Positions 1-12,064 of a stretch of DNA of 64,000 nucleotides are shown here, piece after piece; the first letter of the stretch is position 1; the number at the start of each line of letters is the position of its first letter. A program made the position numbers and the translations under genes. Under the pieces are notes generated by a model. That model had not been told where the DNA came from and did no database searches. It was given only the letters and a program-made list of their open reading frames with translations. The stretch is from contig OY755039.1 in NCBI GenBank assembly GCA_963576565.1, positions 27,728,602 through 27,792,601 on the forward strand, written 5' to 3'. Origin of the DNA: Aspidapion aeneum (taxonomy: Eukaryota; Arthropoda; Insecta; Coleoptera; Brentidae).

Positions 1-129
1 AATGGTTTGCGAACTAACCCACGGGTATGAACCAAAACCTGCGACTCGATAGCATTATTTCCTCGCTGCTTTTTTAAAAAATCATTGTTTTTATTTAAAA
101 AAATTAAAGTGATAGAAGTATGTAAAAAA

Positions 130-1680
130 AAATGAAACCAAAAAAAAACAGACAATTTTTGTTTCAATATAACTTTTGAACTATACCATCGATTTTAATG
201 GGACAGACTGCACTTGGCAGAGATTTAATCAGAGTTTTGACTAAATATGTTTTTTTGTCCGCCATCTCAAAACCCAAGATGGCGGACAAAATTAAAATGT
301 ACCCTTTAAAGATGCTCACGATCAAAATTTATTGCCATTTTAAAGTTTAAGATGGCGGACAGAATACCTGATTCTTCAAAATGGCATGTCTTTTCTTATT
401 TTCTGTAAATGATTTAGTTTTTTTTTAATTTATAGAAAAGCACCACTTTTCCCCCGCATCAAGAGGTATAAATTAGTAAAATCGGTGTGGTCGTTCTCAA
501 AAAATCTATTTTTGTTTCAGCCATTGTCTAACAGATTATACGATAGCATTACCAATCCTGTCGGCATACATTTACTACTAAACCGCTTTTAGGGAAATGA
601 AAAAAAAAACATGGTGATAATTAATTGTTCCTTAAAGTAAATTATATCGAAATTTGCCGCCATATTAAAAGTTAAGATGTCAAACAGAATCAAACTTGAC
701 CCTACAAAGAGGCACGTTTATTCTTATTTTCTGAAAATGTGTTATTTCTTTTTTAATTTATAGAAAAGCAGTAAGTAGAAAAGTAGTGCTTTTCTATAAA
801 TGAAAAAAAAACTAAAACATTTTCGGAAAATAAGAATAAAAACGCCATTTTAAAGAATCAAATATGATTCTGTCCGACATCTTCGTAAATTCTAAGATGG
901 CGGTAAATTTCGATCATAATCTTTAAAGAGCAATCAATTCTCACCATATTTTTTTTTATTTCACTAAATCGGTTTAGCAATAACGAATTCATAAGGAAAT
1001 TAAGGTAGACGGGATTGGCAATGCAATCGTATAATCTGTAAAACATTGATTGAAACAAAAATAAATTTTTTAAAAACTACCACACCGATTTTACTAATTT
1101 GTACCTCGTTGTGCGGGGGAAAAGTAGTGCTTTTCTATAAATTAAAAAAAAACTAAAATAGTTTCGGAAAATAAGAATAAACACACCATTTTGAAAAATA
1201 AACTATGATTCTACCCGCTATGTTAAATTTTAAGATGGCGATAAACTTTAATCATGATAAAAAGCAATCAATTTTCACCAGGATGTTTTTTATTAATTTG
1301 ATTAAAATTGGTTCGGTAATAATAATTGATATAATATGCAAAACAATGGTTGAAACAACAATATTTTTTAGAACCACTGAACCGATTCTGTTGATTCGTA
1401 CCTTGTTGTGCGTGGCAAGAATGTAGCTTTTTTATGAATTTAAAATAATAATAATTACAACGTGTTCGCAACACAAGAATAAACGAGCATCTTTAAAGGG
1501 TACATTTATATTTCGTCCGCCTTCTTGGATTTTGAGACGGCGGACAAAAGAATATATTTGGTCAAAACTTTAATTCATTCTCTGTCAAGTGCAGTTTGTT
1601 CCATTAAAATCGATGGTATAGTTCAAAAGTTATAATGAAAAAAATAATGTCCGGTTTTTTTACCCACCCGTATATTTTAT
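130..1680. mobile_element. Long palindromic non-autonomous element, copy 1
   Basis: The two ends are inverted copies of each other. The stretch near 165-240 (ending in TTTTGACTAAATATG) returns as its complement at about 1550-1640. Inside are several smaller inverted modules built on a CCGCCATCTTAAATTTTAAGATGGCGG-like core, alternating with a CTTATTTTCTGAAAATG-like spacer. The right tip (about 1645-1672) has GTCCGGTTTTTTT followed by ACCCACCCGTA, which matches the clearer ends of the copy at 27258-29085. No transposase or other convincing ORF is present; the short open frames are by-products of the palindromes. The best reading is a MITE or foldback element. Boundaries are good to about 20 bases. 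Confidence 0.7.
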
Positions 1681-2121
1681 GAAACGTAATATTTTGTACG
1701 CTAGTGATCATTACACAAGTTTTTTAACCACTCTATTACGTGTCAAATACAAATAAAAAAAATTCGTGTTAAACTAACATTTACAATAACTTAGTGGAAT
1801 AACAAATAACCCAAAAAAATTTGATATTCGGGATAGGGCTTTTTTAGTAACACGATATTCTGTCCGTAGTAATTTATGTTTTTATAGTTAAAACTAAGAC
1901 TAATCTTTTGTGTGTGCAAGGATATTTTATATAAGTTTTTTATAGAAGCTTGACACGAAAATACAGAAATAACACGCGCCTTAAAAAATAGCAAAAAACG
2001 CTGAGCTAGTAAGTAAAGTTTCTAAAAAAACTTAAAACAGTAAATCCAGAAATTAATTAAAAATAAAAAGACAATAAAAAAAATATGAGTGTGATACATT
2101 TTAAAAACAATTTTTAGTGTT
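1681..2121. other. AT-rich spacer
   Basis: No coding or repeat signal could be recognised here. Confidence 0.5.
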
Positions 2122-2260
2122 GCCGCGAGACGAGACGAGACAATCAATGCCTTTTCTCGTCTCGTCTCGTTATGCGAGATAAAATGGGTCTCTCCTCTCG
2201 ACGATAGGACTCTCCTATCGCTCGAGAGAGCATTTCTCTCGTCTCGTCTCGTCTGTCGTG
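2122..2260. repeat. CGAGA/TCTCG pentanucleotide inverted repeat
   Basis: Runs of CGAGACGAGACGAGAC at 2125-2141 face complementary TCTCGTCTCGTCTCG runs at 2155-2170 and 2236-2254. Further GAGA/TCTC blocks lie between (around 2190-2230). The tract can fold into alternative hairpins. It stands out from the surrounding AT-rich DNA by its GC content. No gene is implied. Confidence 0.8.
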
Positions 2261-3079
2261 ATTTATATCAGCTATAAAAAGTTTTTGAGACACCATGTGT
2301 AAAAGTGTTTTTTCAAGGTGATATTGTTTATAGTATTTACTTTTTTTAAAAATAAAGTCCATTTAGGGATATACTCTGTATATACATACATGCAATAAAT
2401 ATTAAACTTATTAAAATAAGCAAACTAAAAATTATTTTTTATTGGGGGGCTCTTCCTATAATCACGTGGTATTGACTAAAGTGCAAGAAGGTTGGCATCT
2501 CCAAAATACACACCGATTATTCCAAAATTAACTGATGCAATTTCCCAAATATTTGAGACTCTTTGTACTATTGTTAATCTAAATAAATCTCCTGGTCACT
2601 TAATTAACTTTTTATCAGTTGAAACCCTTAAAAAGGTTCAACCCGTGTGCCGCTTGTTTTAGACCCTGGAGGGATTAACCCGTTTTCCCAGGCTTATCTG
2701 CATCTGAACACCAACCTATATTTTCCTTACTTTTCGCAAATTTAAACCAACTGCTTTAAGCCAGTTTTTAGCTGTATTTAGCTAATAATGACAAATCAGG
2801 GAATAGTAGTTTATCTAATTAGTGGCTAAAATAGTATTTTATTTACCAGCGATGTTTTAAAAACCGCACATAAAAAAACAGTACAGCGCCTGACAGCTGT
2901 TTTAATAGTTAAGGCAAGATTTCGGAAAATTCACTTTCTAGAAGCATTTTATATTACTTTTTGGCAAATGGTCAATTCCCCCTATTTCAACCCCGCTGAT
3001 ATTTATGATAGCAGCCAACATGGCGGCGAAATTTTAAATTGCCGCAGGTGTACATTCAAAATATATATTTATATAACTA
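2261..3079. other. AT-rich non-coding stretch
   Basis: Nothing is recognised apart from scattered short palindromes. There is no protein similarity that I can see. Confidence 0.4.
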
Positions 3080-3225
3080 AGAAATAATATCATAACAAAA
3101 ACAAACAAGTACGCGAAAGTGGTATTCTGTAAAAGGAATTGAGATAAAAGTAAAGCCAAGTTCTCCAATACAAATTTTAAAATGAAAGGTTCTTACTAGT
3201 TTGGAAATGTTTTTGTTATGATTTC
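3080..3225. mobile_element. Half copy of a palindromic MITE
   Basis: The sequence from CATAACAAAAACAAACAAGT to the TTTTTGTTATG near 3210-3222 has short inverted ends. Its body (AAGTACGCGAAAGTGGTATTC, then AGCCAAGTTCTCC and GTTCTTACTAGTTTGGAAATG) matches the left arm of the fuller palindromic copy at 54905-55250. Here the second arm is missing, so this looks like an internally deleted copy. It sits just upstream of the compound repeat shared by the two loci. Confidence 0.6.
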
Positions 3226-4130
3226 ACTTCTTTTTTAAAGGATTTGGATAATATTTAAGTTTTAAAGTAGTAAAATATGCGGAATATTGTTCAAAACTTT
3301 TGCAATGCCTTAGTATAAATTTCGAGGTTTTTTTATATTTTCCTATGGTTTTATCATAGTTTCTATCAGCCTTCTAAAGCACAGCTCTCTAGTGTTCCTG
3401 GAAGTAGACAATGTTAACTTTACATAACTTTACATTTATAGGGGAGAAAAGTAAATTAAAATTTTGGTGTTTTTAATTTTTTTCCTATAGCTTTATCATA
3501 GTTCCTATCAGTCTTCCAAAGCTCAACTCTCTAGCGTTTCTGGAAGTGGAGAATGTTACTTTTACATAACTTTACATGTATAGGGGAGGGCAGTTAATTA
3601 AAATTTGGGGTTTTTTAATTTTCTTTTATAGTTTTATCATAGTTCCTATCGGCCTTCCAAAGCTCAGCTCTCTAGCGTTCCTGGAAGTTGGCAATGTTAC
3701 TTTTACATAACTTTACATGTATGGGGGAGGGGAGTGAATTAGAATGTTGGGTTTTTTTTTCCAAGGGTTTGGTCACAATTTCTATCAGTGTGCCAAATTT
3801 CAGCTTTGTAGCATGTCTGGAAGTACAGTAGAATTTTGACGATCTATACATGAGTGAGTAGATGAGTGCGTGAGTGAGTGGCAATTTCGACGTTTTTTGA
3901 AATTTAGTAACTACTTTACTATTTTATGGAAGTCCATGAAACTTGGAGGGATTGTTAACTCTATAAAGATCTACGACAAAGTTTGAGTTTCGTAGCTCAT
4001 TCCGAAGTAGAGTTTTAGATAGGTCAAATATGGGTTGAAATGTTTCAAGAAAATATGGTACAGCAGTTTCCGCGCAAACTTGGCGGGGCACTGCCGGCCC
4101 CAGATCACATTAGTTTTTTTTTTTCTAAAT
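3226..4130. repeat. Compound repeat, copy 1 (unoccupied insertion site)
   Basis: From TTTAAAGGATTTGGATAATA onward, this segment matches 55258-56050 and then 58928-59045. The second locus is split by a non-LTR retrotransposon. The point CTCTATAAAGATCTACG at 3959-3975 is the uninterrupted version of that site. The repeat holds the 130-bp tandem units described separately and a TGAGTGAGT microsatellite at 3850-3880. It has no coding potential and its class is unknown. Confidence 0.7.
3340..3840. repeat. Tandem repeat, about 120-130 bp unit, 4 copies
   Basis: Four degenerate units each carry a TTTTATCATAGTTCCTATC-like block, then CCAAAGCTCAGCTCTCTAGC, then CTGGAAGTGG and ACTTTTACATAACTTTACAT. 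They begin near 3345, 3480, 3620 and 3755. A matching array of units lies at 55370-55930. Confidence 0.8.
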
Positions 4131-4689
4131 GGCTGCAAAAACCTCCCCAGACCCCCAAAATCAGAAAGTTAAGGGTTTTTTTTTTAATTTTCTTCATATG
4201 ACAAGAGAAAAACGTATATAATATACTTTATTGTAGACCATAAAATTCCCTTTTTAACAAGTTATAATTCAATGGAGTTACACTGATAACAACTCTCCAG
4301 CGGCGTCCGTTAATTAAAGTAGGTAATTTAAGAAAGTTAAAAAAAACCCATGGTTTTCCCAAGATTTATTCGATTTTTAGCAAAACATGTGATATGTTGT
4401 ATTATAGTCAATAAAATTTCGTTTAAAATGGTTTATAACACAATCGGATTGGTTTCATAACTAAAACTTTAGGGGCATCCGTAAATTAAATCAATTTAAA
4501 AAAACACAGAAAGTAAACCATTTTTGTTATACGTGTTATCTAATTTTCTCAGAAACTAAGATTAATATGAAAAAATATACTTTATTGTAGAAACCATTCA
4601 TTTGATCTAGAAACTAGGCACACGGGGGCCGCGCCCTTTCCGAAAAATATTTTTAGTCATAATAAAATAACTATAAAAATATAGGTATA
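4131..4689. other. AT-rich non-coding stretch
   Basis: Weakly repetitive phrases occur (ACTTTATTGTAGA...ATAAAATT at 4225, 4405 and 4580), suggesting an old degenerate repeat. There is no gene signal. Confidence 0.4.
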
Positions 4690-4850
4690 TTTTTTTGTTG
4701 TTTTATTTTTTTTTATACTGGGAATTTTAATAAAATTAAAATCAATCGTCCAGTTTCGCAAAGTTAAAGCAAGTACCTAGGCAGGAAACGAACCCGGACC
4801 ACTGGTGTGTGAAGCAAATGTTGCTACCACTATACTACGGACTATATTTT
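4690..4850 (-). mobile_element. tRNA-derived SINE, copy 1
   Basis: On the minus strand, 4845-4777 looks like a tRNA. It has an A-box-like GTAGTATAGTGGTAGCAA, a middle part ending in ACACCAGTGGTCC, and a B-box-like GGGTTCGTTTCC. A body segment with AACTTTGCGAAACTGG follows, and then an A-rich tail (T-rich on the plus strand at 4690-4715). The same order recurs at 44160-44340. The acceptor stem does not pair well, so this is a pol III-type retroposon and not a working tRNA gene. Confidence 0.7.
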
Positions 4851-5216
4851 AATATAAATATCTTGTACAAACATGTATTTGCTAACACAAAGCAGTTTGT
4901 TATAACTTTTCCAGGTCTTCGGATAAAATGAAATTTCTGCTTTTGACATCAAATCATCGATCACACGACTTTCCGATTTACATTTTAAGTTAAAAAGTTT
5001 TACTTTATACATATTTTCTTACATATATACCTATAGGATGCTGGCAATAATATTAAAATATATTTAAAGTGTATATGGTGATTCCTAAAATTTTTAAAAT
5101 TATTTATCGTAAAAATTAGTTAAGATGTATCAAAAGATACCAAATAACCTTTTTCATTAGAAATAGAATTCTTAAGCGTCTGTCAAATTGGCTTTAGCTA
5201 AAGAGAGATTATATAT
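4851..5216. other. AT-rich non-coding stretch
   Basis: No recognised feature. Confidence 0.4.
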
Positions 5217-5542
5217 TGCTACAAACTTAAGTTATTTAAATTTTATTGTTAGAATTTATTTAGGTTTAGTGTAGTATTAGGTTGACTTATTTTATGGATG
5301 TATTATTAGTCTAGGTTTTAGTTGCGTTATCTATGACTCACGCTCGTACTTGGACGCGAACCTTTTAGCAGAAACTAGTATACTCTTTTATGCTTCTAGT
5401 ATCAAAAAAAGGATAGACTGTTCGCAAAAAATCAAAGACCCCATATAAAAGCCGGACATTTTTGTCAACTGAGTTGTCGAAATAAATTGACATATTGTTT
5501 TTAACATTTGCTCGTCTAATTTATTGTTGTGAACCCGTGACA
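5217..5542 (+). mobile_element. Solo LTR, copy 1 (4-bp TSD ATAT)
   Basis: This 326-bp sequence begins TGCTACAAACTTAAG and ends GAACCCGTGACA, with imperfect TGYTAC/GTRACA tips. It is flanked by ATAT on both sides (5213-5216 and 5543-5546). It has a TATAAA at 5445-5450 and an AATAAA at 5481-5486, which gives a plus orientation. A 413-bp relative with the same ends is inside the mariner at 48250-48662. The 4-bp target duplication suits a Ty3/Gypsy-type element. No internal coding region is attached, so a solo LTR left by recombination is the simplest reading. Confidence 0.75.
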
Positions 5543-6664
5543 ATATTAAAACAATTCCATCTTTATTGCACGCTACTAAAATAAATAAGCAACAAGTAAA
5601 AAAGAAAATGCAATCAAAAAATGTGTTTTTATTTTGATTCCTACAAAAATCATTTTGTGCAAAAAATCACAAAAAATTATTTCTGGCATAACAGTAAAAT
5701 GCTTTATAAAAACCATTGTTTTTTTTATTGCTTTGGGGTAATCATATATTATAATCTATAATCTTTGGGGTAATCATTAAGATTTTCTCTATCAAACTAA
5801 TCAAATATAAATTTTTGTAGCTTGAATTGGTCAACAATAAACAAATTGACCAGAACTTGTGTGTGTGTCAAAAGGTTAATTTTCCAAATCCTACCGCAAT
5901 ATCTATATTTTATTTGGAATCGTTTTCTTGGTCAAAAGGTATTGCTATTCTTTTGTTTTTTTCGGCCCATGTCACTTCTAGAAAAAAAAATAGTTGACAT
6001 CTTAAACAAGTTCTTGATTTTTTTGCAGTTCACAGGATATCTTCTGCGTGAACAAGCCCACATCTAGGGGGCTTAATTTCAATAAGAAGATAAAAAACAG
6101 ATAGAGTATAGCATGTATTAATAAAAGACCGCAATACGACCGATTCCCGTCGAAAGCGTTTTAGCGTTGCCAAATGTAACCTTAATAAATAACTACAGAC
6201 GCAAGTGGTCGCAGTCATCAAGGGGCCGACAACCTAAAACATTTGCTTGGGGCAAGAATTATTACATGTTTAGTCCATCATACAAGAGATGGACTATTAA
6301 AAACGTAAAAATGTAATTTTTTAGTTTTATTAAATGTAAAACACCGAAATCGGCGAATAAAATAAATGGCCTGTTTGAATACACACGATAAATCAAGAAC
6401 ACCTCAAACGATTTTTAACCCAATATGATACAGTCTTTTGTTGGCATTAGATTTTTGGTTAAAAAGAGAAGGTTAAAAGTATTATTTAACCAATTTTACC
6501 TTAAAACTATTACTTATGCATAACTTTACTTGTATCGATTTGTCTTATTTTTGGATTTAAAACATTTTTGCCTGTGGCGCATGTCGCTCTTTTGACAGAA
6601 AGTGCAGCATTGTTCTAAAAAGACAATTAACGCGAAAAGAATTTTACCTACTTGCGTGCGGTAA
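5543..6664. other. AT-rich non-coding stretch
   Basis: No gene or clear repeat is recognised. Part of it may be the 5' untranslated region of the LINE that follows, but I cannot place that 5' end. Confidence 0.35.
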
Positions 6665-7255
6665 AGTTACTTTACCAAGGTTGCGGCTATTGTATCCATT
6701 GAACTAAATAAACAGATGGAAACACTTAACATGAAAGTTTCACTTTTGGAAAATAAAAATATGGAGATGGAAAAACAATTAAATTACCTTAACAAAAAAG
6801 TGGATTACATGGAGCAAGAGTCAAAACTAAATCAGTTAAGAATGTAGGGAGTTCCAGAGAGCAAGAACGAAAATGTTACTAAAAAGTTGGAAAAAATTTT
6901 TGGGGAAAAACTCCAAATTAAAAATAAAGTATTAAAAAGCTGTTTTAGAGTGGGGCCAGTAATACAAAATTCCGTGGTTGGCAGACCAATATTGATTAAA
7001 TTTACATCGACTGATAACAGAAATATGGTATTTCCTGCTAAGAAGTCACTGAAAGGGACCAAAACGGCCTTATGTGAAGAACTCACAAAAACACGCTACG
7101 ATTTACTTGCTTTGGCAAAAGAAAAAGTTGGAAAAACTGATTGTTGGTCTGTGCATGGTCAAATCTATGTCAAAATACATAATGATACTCACAAACTAGC
7201 TGTGGCCGAAGACCTAACTAGTTTATTTGAAGGATCAGAGCATCATAATGATTAG
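6665..7255 (+). pseudogene. LINE ORF1-like protein (coiled coil plus RNA-binding domain), one in-frame stop
   Basis: The frame is open from 6665 to 7255 except for a TAG at 6845. Residues 1-60 are a heptad-rich, Lys/Glu-rich coiled coil (LLENKNMEMEKQLNYLNKK). After the stop, GVPESKNENVTKKLEKIFG, then GRPILIKFTS and LKGTKTALCEELTKTR, follow the pattern of L1-type ORF1 proteins (trimerising coiled coil, RRM-like fold, C-terminal domain) widely present in insect LINEs. The usual role is binding element RNA and chaperoning nucleic acids during target-primed reverse transcription. The single stop suggests only modest decay. Confidence 0.75.
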
Positions 7256-7352
7256 TGAAATACTCTGCGGTTCTTTTTTTTTGTTTTTTGTTTTCAAATT
7301 TTTTTTCTTTAGTAATTTGTTGCTTTTTTTCTGTTTTTATTAAAAAATTTAA

Positions 7353-8051
7353 AAAATTAATTTTGCGTTTTTTAACGTTAGTTCATTGAATAAGCATTTT
7401 TCATTATTTAAAACTTTTATTCTTCAAGAGGAATACGACTACGTGGGCATATCTGAAACACAATTAAGTCACAATGTTTCTAGTGAAAGTCTGTGTATAA
7501 ATGGTTATGATTTCTTGCGGTATGACTGGCCAACTAAGGGTGGTGAAGTGGGTGTTTATATTAAAAAAAGTCTGAAATATGCTATTCTGTCAATAAATCA
7601 CAACGAAGCCCTGAAGGAAATCTGGATTAAAATAGAATCAACACAAGGTCAGTATATTTTTGGTAATTTATACAGGCACCAAAAAGTAAAATTTGATCAA
7701 TTTTTAGGGGATTTTGAAAAGTCTGTTTGACAATTTTCATTATCAAACAGTGAGTTTATTTGCGGTGGTGACTTAAATATTGATATGCTGGTGCTTGATT
7801 ACAAATTAAAAAAAATAAATACAATTTTAGAGGCATTTAATTTGCACCAAATTATCAACTCACCAACAAGAGTAACAAAAACGTCATCTACCCTTATAGA
7901 TATAGATCTCATTATAGTAGCCAACAAGGAAAATGTTAGTAGCTCTGGAAACAAAAATGTCTTTGACTTTTCTGATCATCAATTAGTATATGAAAACCTT
8001 AGTTTCGAATCAAAAGTATTCTCAAACAATCAAAACTCGAGGTCTGGGTAG
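7353..8051 (+). pseudogene. LINE ORF2, endonuclease domain, one in-frame stop
   Basis: The frame opens at 7353. NVSSLNKHFSLFK resembles the first strand of apurinic endonuclease-like LINE nucleases, and VGISETQLS supplies the catalytic Glu. GGEVGVYIKKSLKY and GNLYRH follow. A TGA at 7728 interrupts the frame, which then resumes with ICGGDLNID (catalytic Asp/Asn), INSPTRVT, STLIDIDLII and the FSDHQLVY motif with the terminal Asp-His pair. In life it nicks target DNA to prime reverse transcription. Apart from the stop, the catalytic residues look kept. The frame ends at 8051, where frameshifts begin. Confidence 0.8.
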
Positions 8052-8057
8052 CTTAAA

Positions 8058-10115
8058 TCGAGAAATCTTAGCGGAAATGTTAGTTCACACACCCGTTTGA
8101 AAATATATACTTTATCGAAAATATCGAATTAAAAATAGCTTGTTTTAATAACTTGTTAATGGGTTTATTTGACACATTTGCTCCATTGAAAGAAATTAAA
8201 ATAAAAAACAAAAGACCGCTATGGTTAACTGGGACTATAAAAAAAATGATTTCATTAAAAGAAGGCATTAAGTTTAAAAAACTAAAAATCCCATACACTG
8301 GGATACATACAAAAACCTAAAAAATCAGTTAACCAATGCAATAAATAGAGAAAAACAGGCATATATAGAAAATTCTTTGATAGAAAAACCAAGAAATAAT
8401 AAAAAAGTTTGGCAATCGTTAAAAGAATTAGATGTTAATAGAAAACCAAACAAAAATACTTTACCAGACACACTAAATAAACCAGATGAAATAAATAATT
8501 TTTTTTAGAAAATTCTAGAAAACTTGATGCAAATCCAGAGCTGCTTCATTTTTATTCTTCAAACTTATTTACAAACTTTAATTCTAAATTTCACTTTCAC
8601 CTACTGGAACAACAAAAATTTTTTGAGTACATGCTTAGCATTAAATCAAATGCAACTGGAGTGGATGAAATTAATATTCGAATGTTATTGTTGTGTTGTC
8701 CTTATATCTTACCTTTTATTACAAATATAATAAACGCTTGTTTACTGGATAGTTACTTTCCAACTTGTTGGAAGATTTCTAGGGTCATTCCGTTACCAAA
8801 AAAACCAGACATTTTGAGTTTTAACGAGCTTCGACCGATTTCAATTCTCTTACTATGTCCAAAATAATAGAAAAAGCTATGGCTGAGCAAATTCGACAAC
8901 ACGTCAATAAATATAATATTTTACAAACTAGACAGTCTGGATTTCGGTTTGGATATAGCTGCGCCACAGCCATGTTGGATCTGGTGGATGACATAATAAG
9001 TGATATTGACTCAGTAAAACAACTGTCTTAATATTGCCGGATTATTCAAAGGCGTTTGATACAATTAACCACGATCTTTTGTTGTCAATTTTATATTTTA
9101 TTGGATTTTCTGAATCCGCTATAAATTTGTCTAGATCCTATTTAAGTGACAGAAAACAGTTTGTTCAAACGCACAGTGAAAAATCTACTATGGGGGACGT
9201 ATGTTCCGGTGTGCCACAAGGTTCTATCTTAGGCCCGCTTCTCTTTTGTATTTACACATTTAACATAGCAAGTTGTTTAGAATTTTCTCGAGCCTATAAT
9301 TACTGCGATGATACGCAAGTTAAATATAATTTTATCTTTGAAAATCTTATTCTTGCTGAACAACAAATTAACTCTGATTTGAACAAGCTGTGCGAGAACT
9401 CGATAAAACATCAGCTTTCGATTAATCCGGCAAAGTCAAATATTATGGTATTTGGCAAAAATAAGAACATTGTTGAAAACACTCTAAAAATCAAAATATC
9501 AAATAATGCATTGTCATTCACCAGGTCCACTAGAAATCTTGGGTTGATTCTGGATACGGGGCTGAGATTCTCTGATCATGTAACAAAGTGTCTTAAGAGT
9601 GCTTACATGAACCTAAAGCTACTATATTCACATCGCCAAATATTAAACCAAAAACTTAAAATTCAACTTTGCGATATATTTGTATTATCTCATTTCACAT
9701 TTTGTGATGTAGTTTATGATCCATGTCTAGCACTTGAAGATAAAAAAAGAATTCAAAAAGTTCAAAAGAGTTGTCTTCGTTTTGTGTTCGGAATCAGAAA
9801 ATCAAATAGAATCTCACACAAACTAAAAACAGCAAATTGGCTGGACATGGCCAGTAGGCGAAAACTTGAAAGCGCATGTTTATTTCCAGTCCACCATACT
9901 TAAGTGAAAAAGTAACACACAGATCAGACGTATACAATCTTGGCTTGAGACTTAAGTGTAGATTTACTATACCTTTTCATCGAAGAGCTATTTTTAATCG
10001 GTCCTTTTCTTACAACGTCTGCAGGATATATAACGATATTCCAACAGCATTAAAAAATCTTCCTCCAACAAAATTCAGATCTGCCTATCGTCGTCACCTC
10101 TTTCAGGTCTTATAA
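8058..10115 (+). pseudogene. LINE ORF2, linker, reverse transcriptase and C-terminal domain, frameshifted
   Basis: The linker has FDTFAPLKEIKIKNKRPLWL at about 8170-8225. RT fingers follow at 8630-8867 (SNATGVDEINIRMLLL, then IPLPKKPDILSFNELRPISI). After a frameshift comes KIIEKAMAEQIRQHV and QSGFRFGYSCATAMLDL (8863-8990). The long frame at 9034-9903 carries YSKAFDTINHDLL, SGVPQGSILGPLL and YCDDTQ, which corresponds to the catalytic YADD box with Ala replaced by Cys. NLGLILDTGL and CLRFVFGIRK follow, and the C-terminal part runs in another frame to 10115 (PFHRRAIFNRSFSYNV). There are at least three frame breaks, so no enzyme can be made. Confidence 0.85.
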
Positions 10116-10456
10116 TAGAATTGCTTTTTTAATGTCCATTAATTCTTTAAAGAATCTTCATAAACCTTGAACTTGTTCTTTAGTAAAAATATGTTTATTT
10201 TTTATCATTAATAATTTTTATCAATTTATTTAAATTGTTTAAACTCTTAAAACCAAAAGGTTATTAAAAATTAGGGCTAAAATTCAATATCAGTTATGTT
10301 ATAAAAGTAATTGCTTGTGATTTTAATGTTAAGTATAATTAAAATCTGCCTTTTTAGTCCTTTTGTGGCATCTAATCTAAAAAAAAAATTGTTTTAGAAT
10401 GTATAATTTCTTAAGTTAACTTTTTTCCGCAATAATAGTATCTTTATCTTTATCTT

Positions 10457-10949
10457 TGTAGATTGGTAAATTATCTTTCAAAAAAAATTGACTTTAGTAA
10501 ATGTGAAACGAAAATAATGTAATGTAAAATAAGTCAATTATTTACCTTTAGGAACAAGCAGAATTTTATTTTATTGTATTGAGATGCAACCTTGTGTAAG
10601 TAGGAAAACAACCAAAATCAACTCTTCCCTCTCCTTCTGACACTCGCAAGTTAGGCACACATACCTTTGTGCGAAGTATAAAATACGTTTTGATTATTAT
10701 TCTGGTTGTGTATTGCCCGGTTTGTCACAGAAAGCTGACTAATATAAATTGACCTTTCACGAATTGAGTCGCGGCTTATACTGATATTTTTGCTAAACCG
10801 GCAACGTTGGTTTTACGCATTTCTCTTCTCCCATTCAATCCTTATGGCCATTGCAAAAATCCTACCCCTTGATAGAAGGCTGGCCACGCGGTATAAATAT
10901 TCAATTTTTTTTACGTTTGCCAATTGGAACCTACTTTGTTCAATCAGCT
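10457..10949. other. Non-coding stretch
   Basis: The sequence just after the LINE tail is AT-rich. Around 10600-10760 it is more balanced, with a TATA-like GTATAAAATAC at 10676. I see no further support for a promoter or LTR there. Confidence 0.35.
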
Positions 10950-11130
10950 CTCTGTGCGCCGTCGTCGTCCACTGTAGATAGCCCAAAAAACAATGAAGTT
11001 GTAGCAAAACTGATGATAAAAGATCGTCAAATGACATGTCATGAAATCGAGGAGGGTTTATGGGTTTGGATAAGCAGTCGCACACACGATAAAAACATAA
11101 AACTTTGTTTAAAAACACGTTGTTTGTTAA
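10950..11130 (+). pseudogene. Probable mariner-type transposase fragment (second HTH region)
   Basis: The plus-strand frame here reads VAKLMIKDRQMTCHEIEEGL. This has the spacing and key residues of the second helix-turn-helix of mariner/Tc1 transposases (the AVRxLIxxDRxVTYxEIExxL pattern). Just downstream a second frame reads AVAHTIKT, like the next helix, followed by stops. No catalytic motif or terminal repeat was found nearby. It is a short, degenerate relic and the call rests on one motif. Chance resemblance cannot be excluded. Confidence 0.4.
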
Positions 11131-11189
11131 CATGCTTTTTCTTTAGTCTTTGTTTTAGTCAGAGCGAACTTAGTAAACATACCTAAGTA

Positions 11190-12064
11190 TTTACTTCCAT
11201 CAAGTCTTTTTAATAAGAATACAAGGGAAAAGAAAATTGTATCTTTTCATTCAGTCATCCAATTAAGACAAAGCGGGATATATCTTCTTAGTTTCAAGGA
11301 AAATGACTTCCCGGTGTAAGTAGATAAGTATAGAGAGCCGAAAGAGCGTCTCTAGAAAATTGAAAGTTAAGAAAAATATTGCTGTAATAGATATAAAGAA
11401 CTCTGTAGAAAAAGAAAAAAAATAGATTATAATAATTAGGTACTGGAGGTCCATTAAATAGAATATACGGTGTCTTGACCAAATAACGTTTCTTGTCTTA
11501 TAAAGGTTCCTCTGTGTGTTTGATTCAATATACTTGAATTTAAGTATTTATCCTTATTAATACAAATATTTAAACAAAACACGTCGTCCGCCGTTCGCTT
11601 TTTACATTTACCAAAATTATAATAAATAATTTCATGCACATAGGTATCTTATCAGGGTATCTATCCATGTAGCATTGGAAGCATTGCTTCCCTTAAGAAA
11701 TCAGACATAATAGAAATTGACGCTAACCAGTCCTGTAGCAGTGGTAAGACTGCATCAGAAGCAAAACATTTGGCGCGTACCTATGTACTAGAAAAGCGGC
11801 ATCTTATGTTACATACATATTTGTATATAATAGAAGGGCGTATAACAAATGACAACCATATAAGTAATAGTCTTTATCGTACGCGTAGAAAATAAATAAG
11901 AATTCATTAAGTGTCGGTCTTGATTTGACTTAAGAGCAGCGTCGCAGATACAATTGCTTCTTTCATTATACAAAACATAGTGGGGGGTCAATACATGCCC
12001 GTCCAATGCGAGTATTCAGTTCGCGCCCTTTAGCCTTAAGATAAGCCGTCTGTTAGATTACCTA
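11190..12064. other. Non-coding stretch
   Basis: No feature is recognised. The short open frames have no recognisable motif. Confidence 0.4.

Larger units (their letters stand above)
6665..10456 (+). mobile_element. Non-LTR retrotransposon, decayed but nearly full length
   Basis: In order it holds a coiled-coil ORF1, an apurinic-type endonuclease, a linker, a reverse transcriptase with palm motifs, and a C-terminal domain. It ends at a short tandem tail of three TATCTT units at 10439-10456, typical of non-LTR elements that end in a microsatellite and not poly(A). Several frameshifts and stops break the frames, so it is dead. The clade was not assigned; the layout resembles the CR1/I/jockey group. 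The true 5' end is unknown, and 6665 is only where the ORF1 frame opens. Confidence 0.85.

Noticed and set aside
10813..11133. A 106-codon minus-strand frame
   Set aside because: It is opposite the more convincing mariner-like plus-strand motif and contains no recognisable domain.
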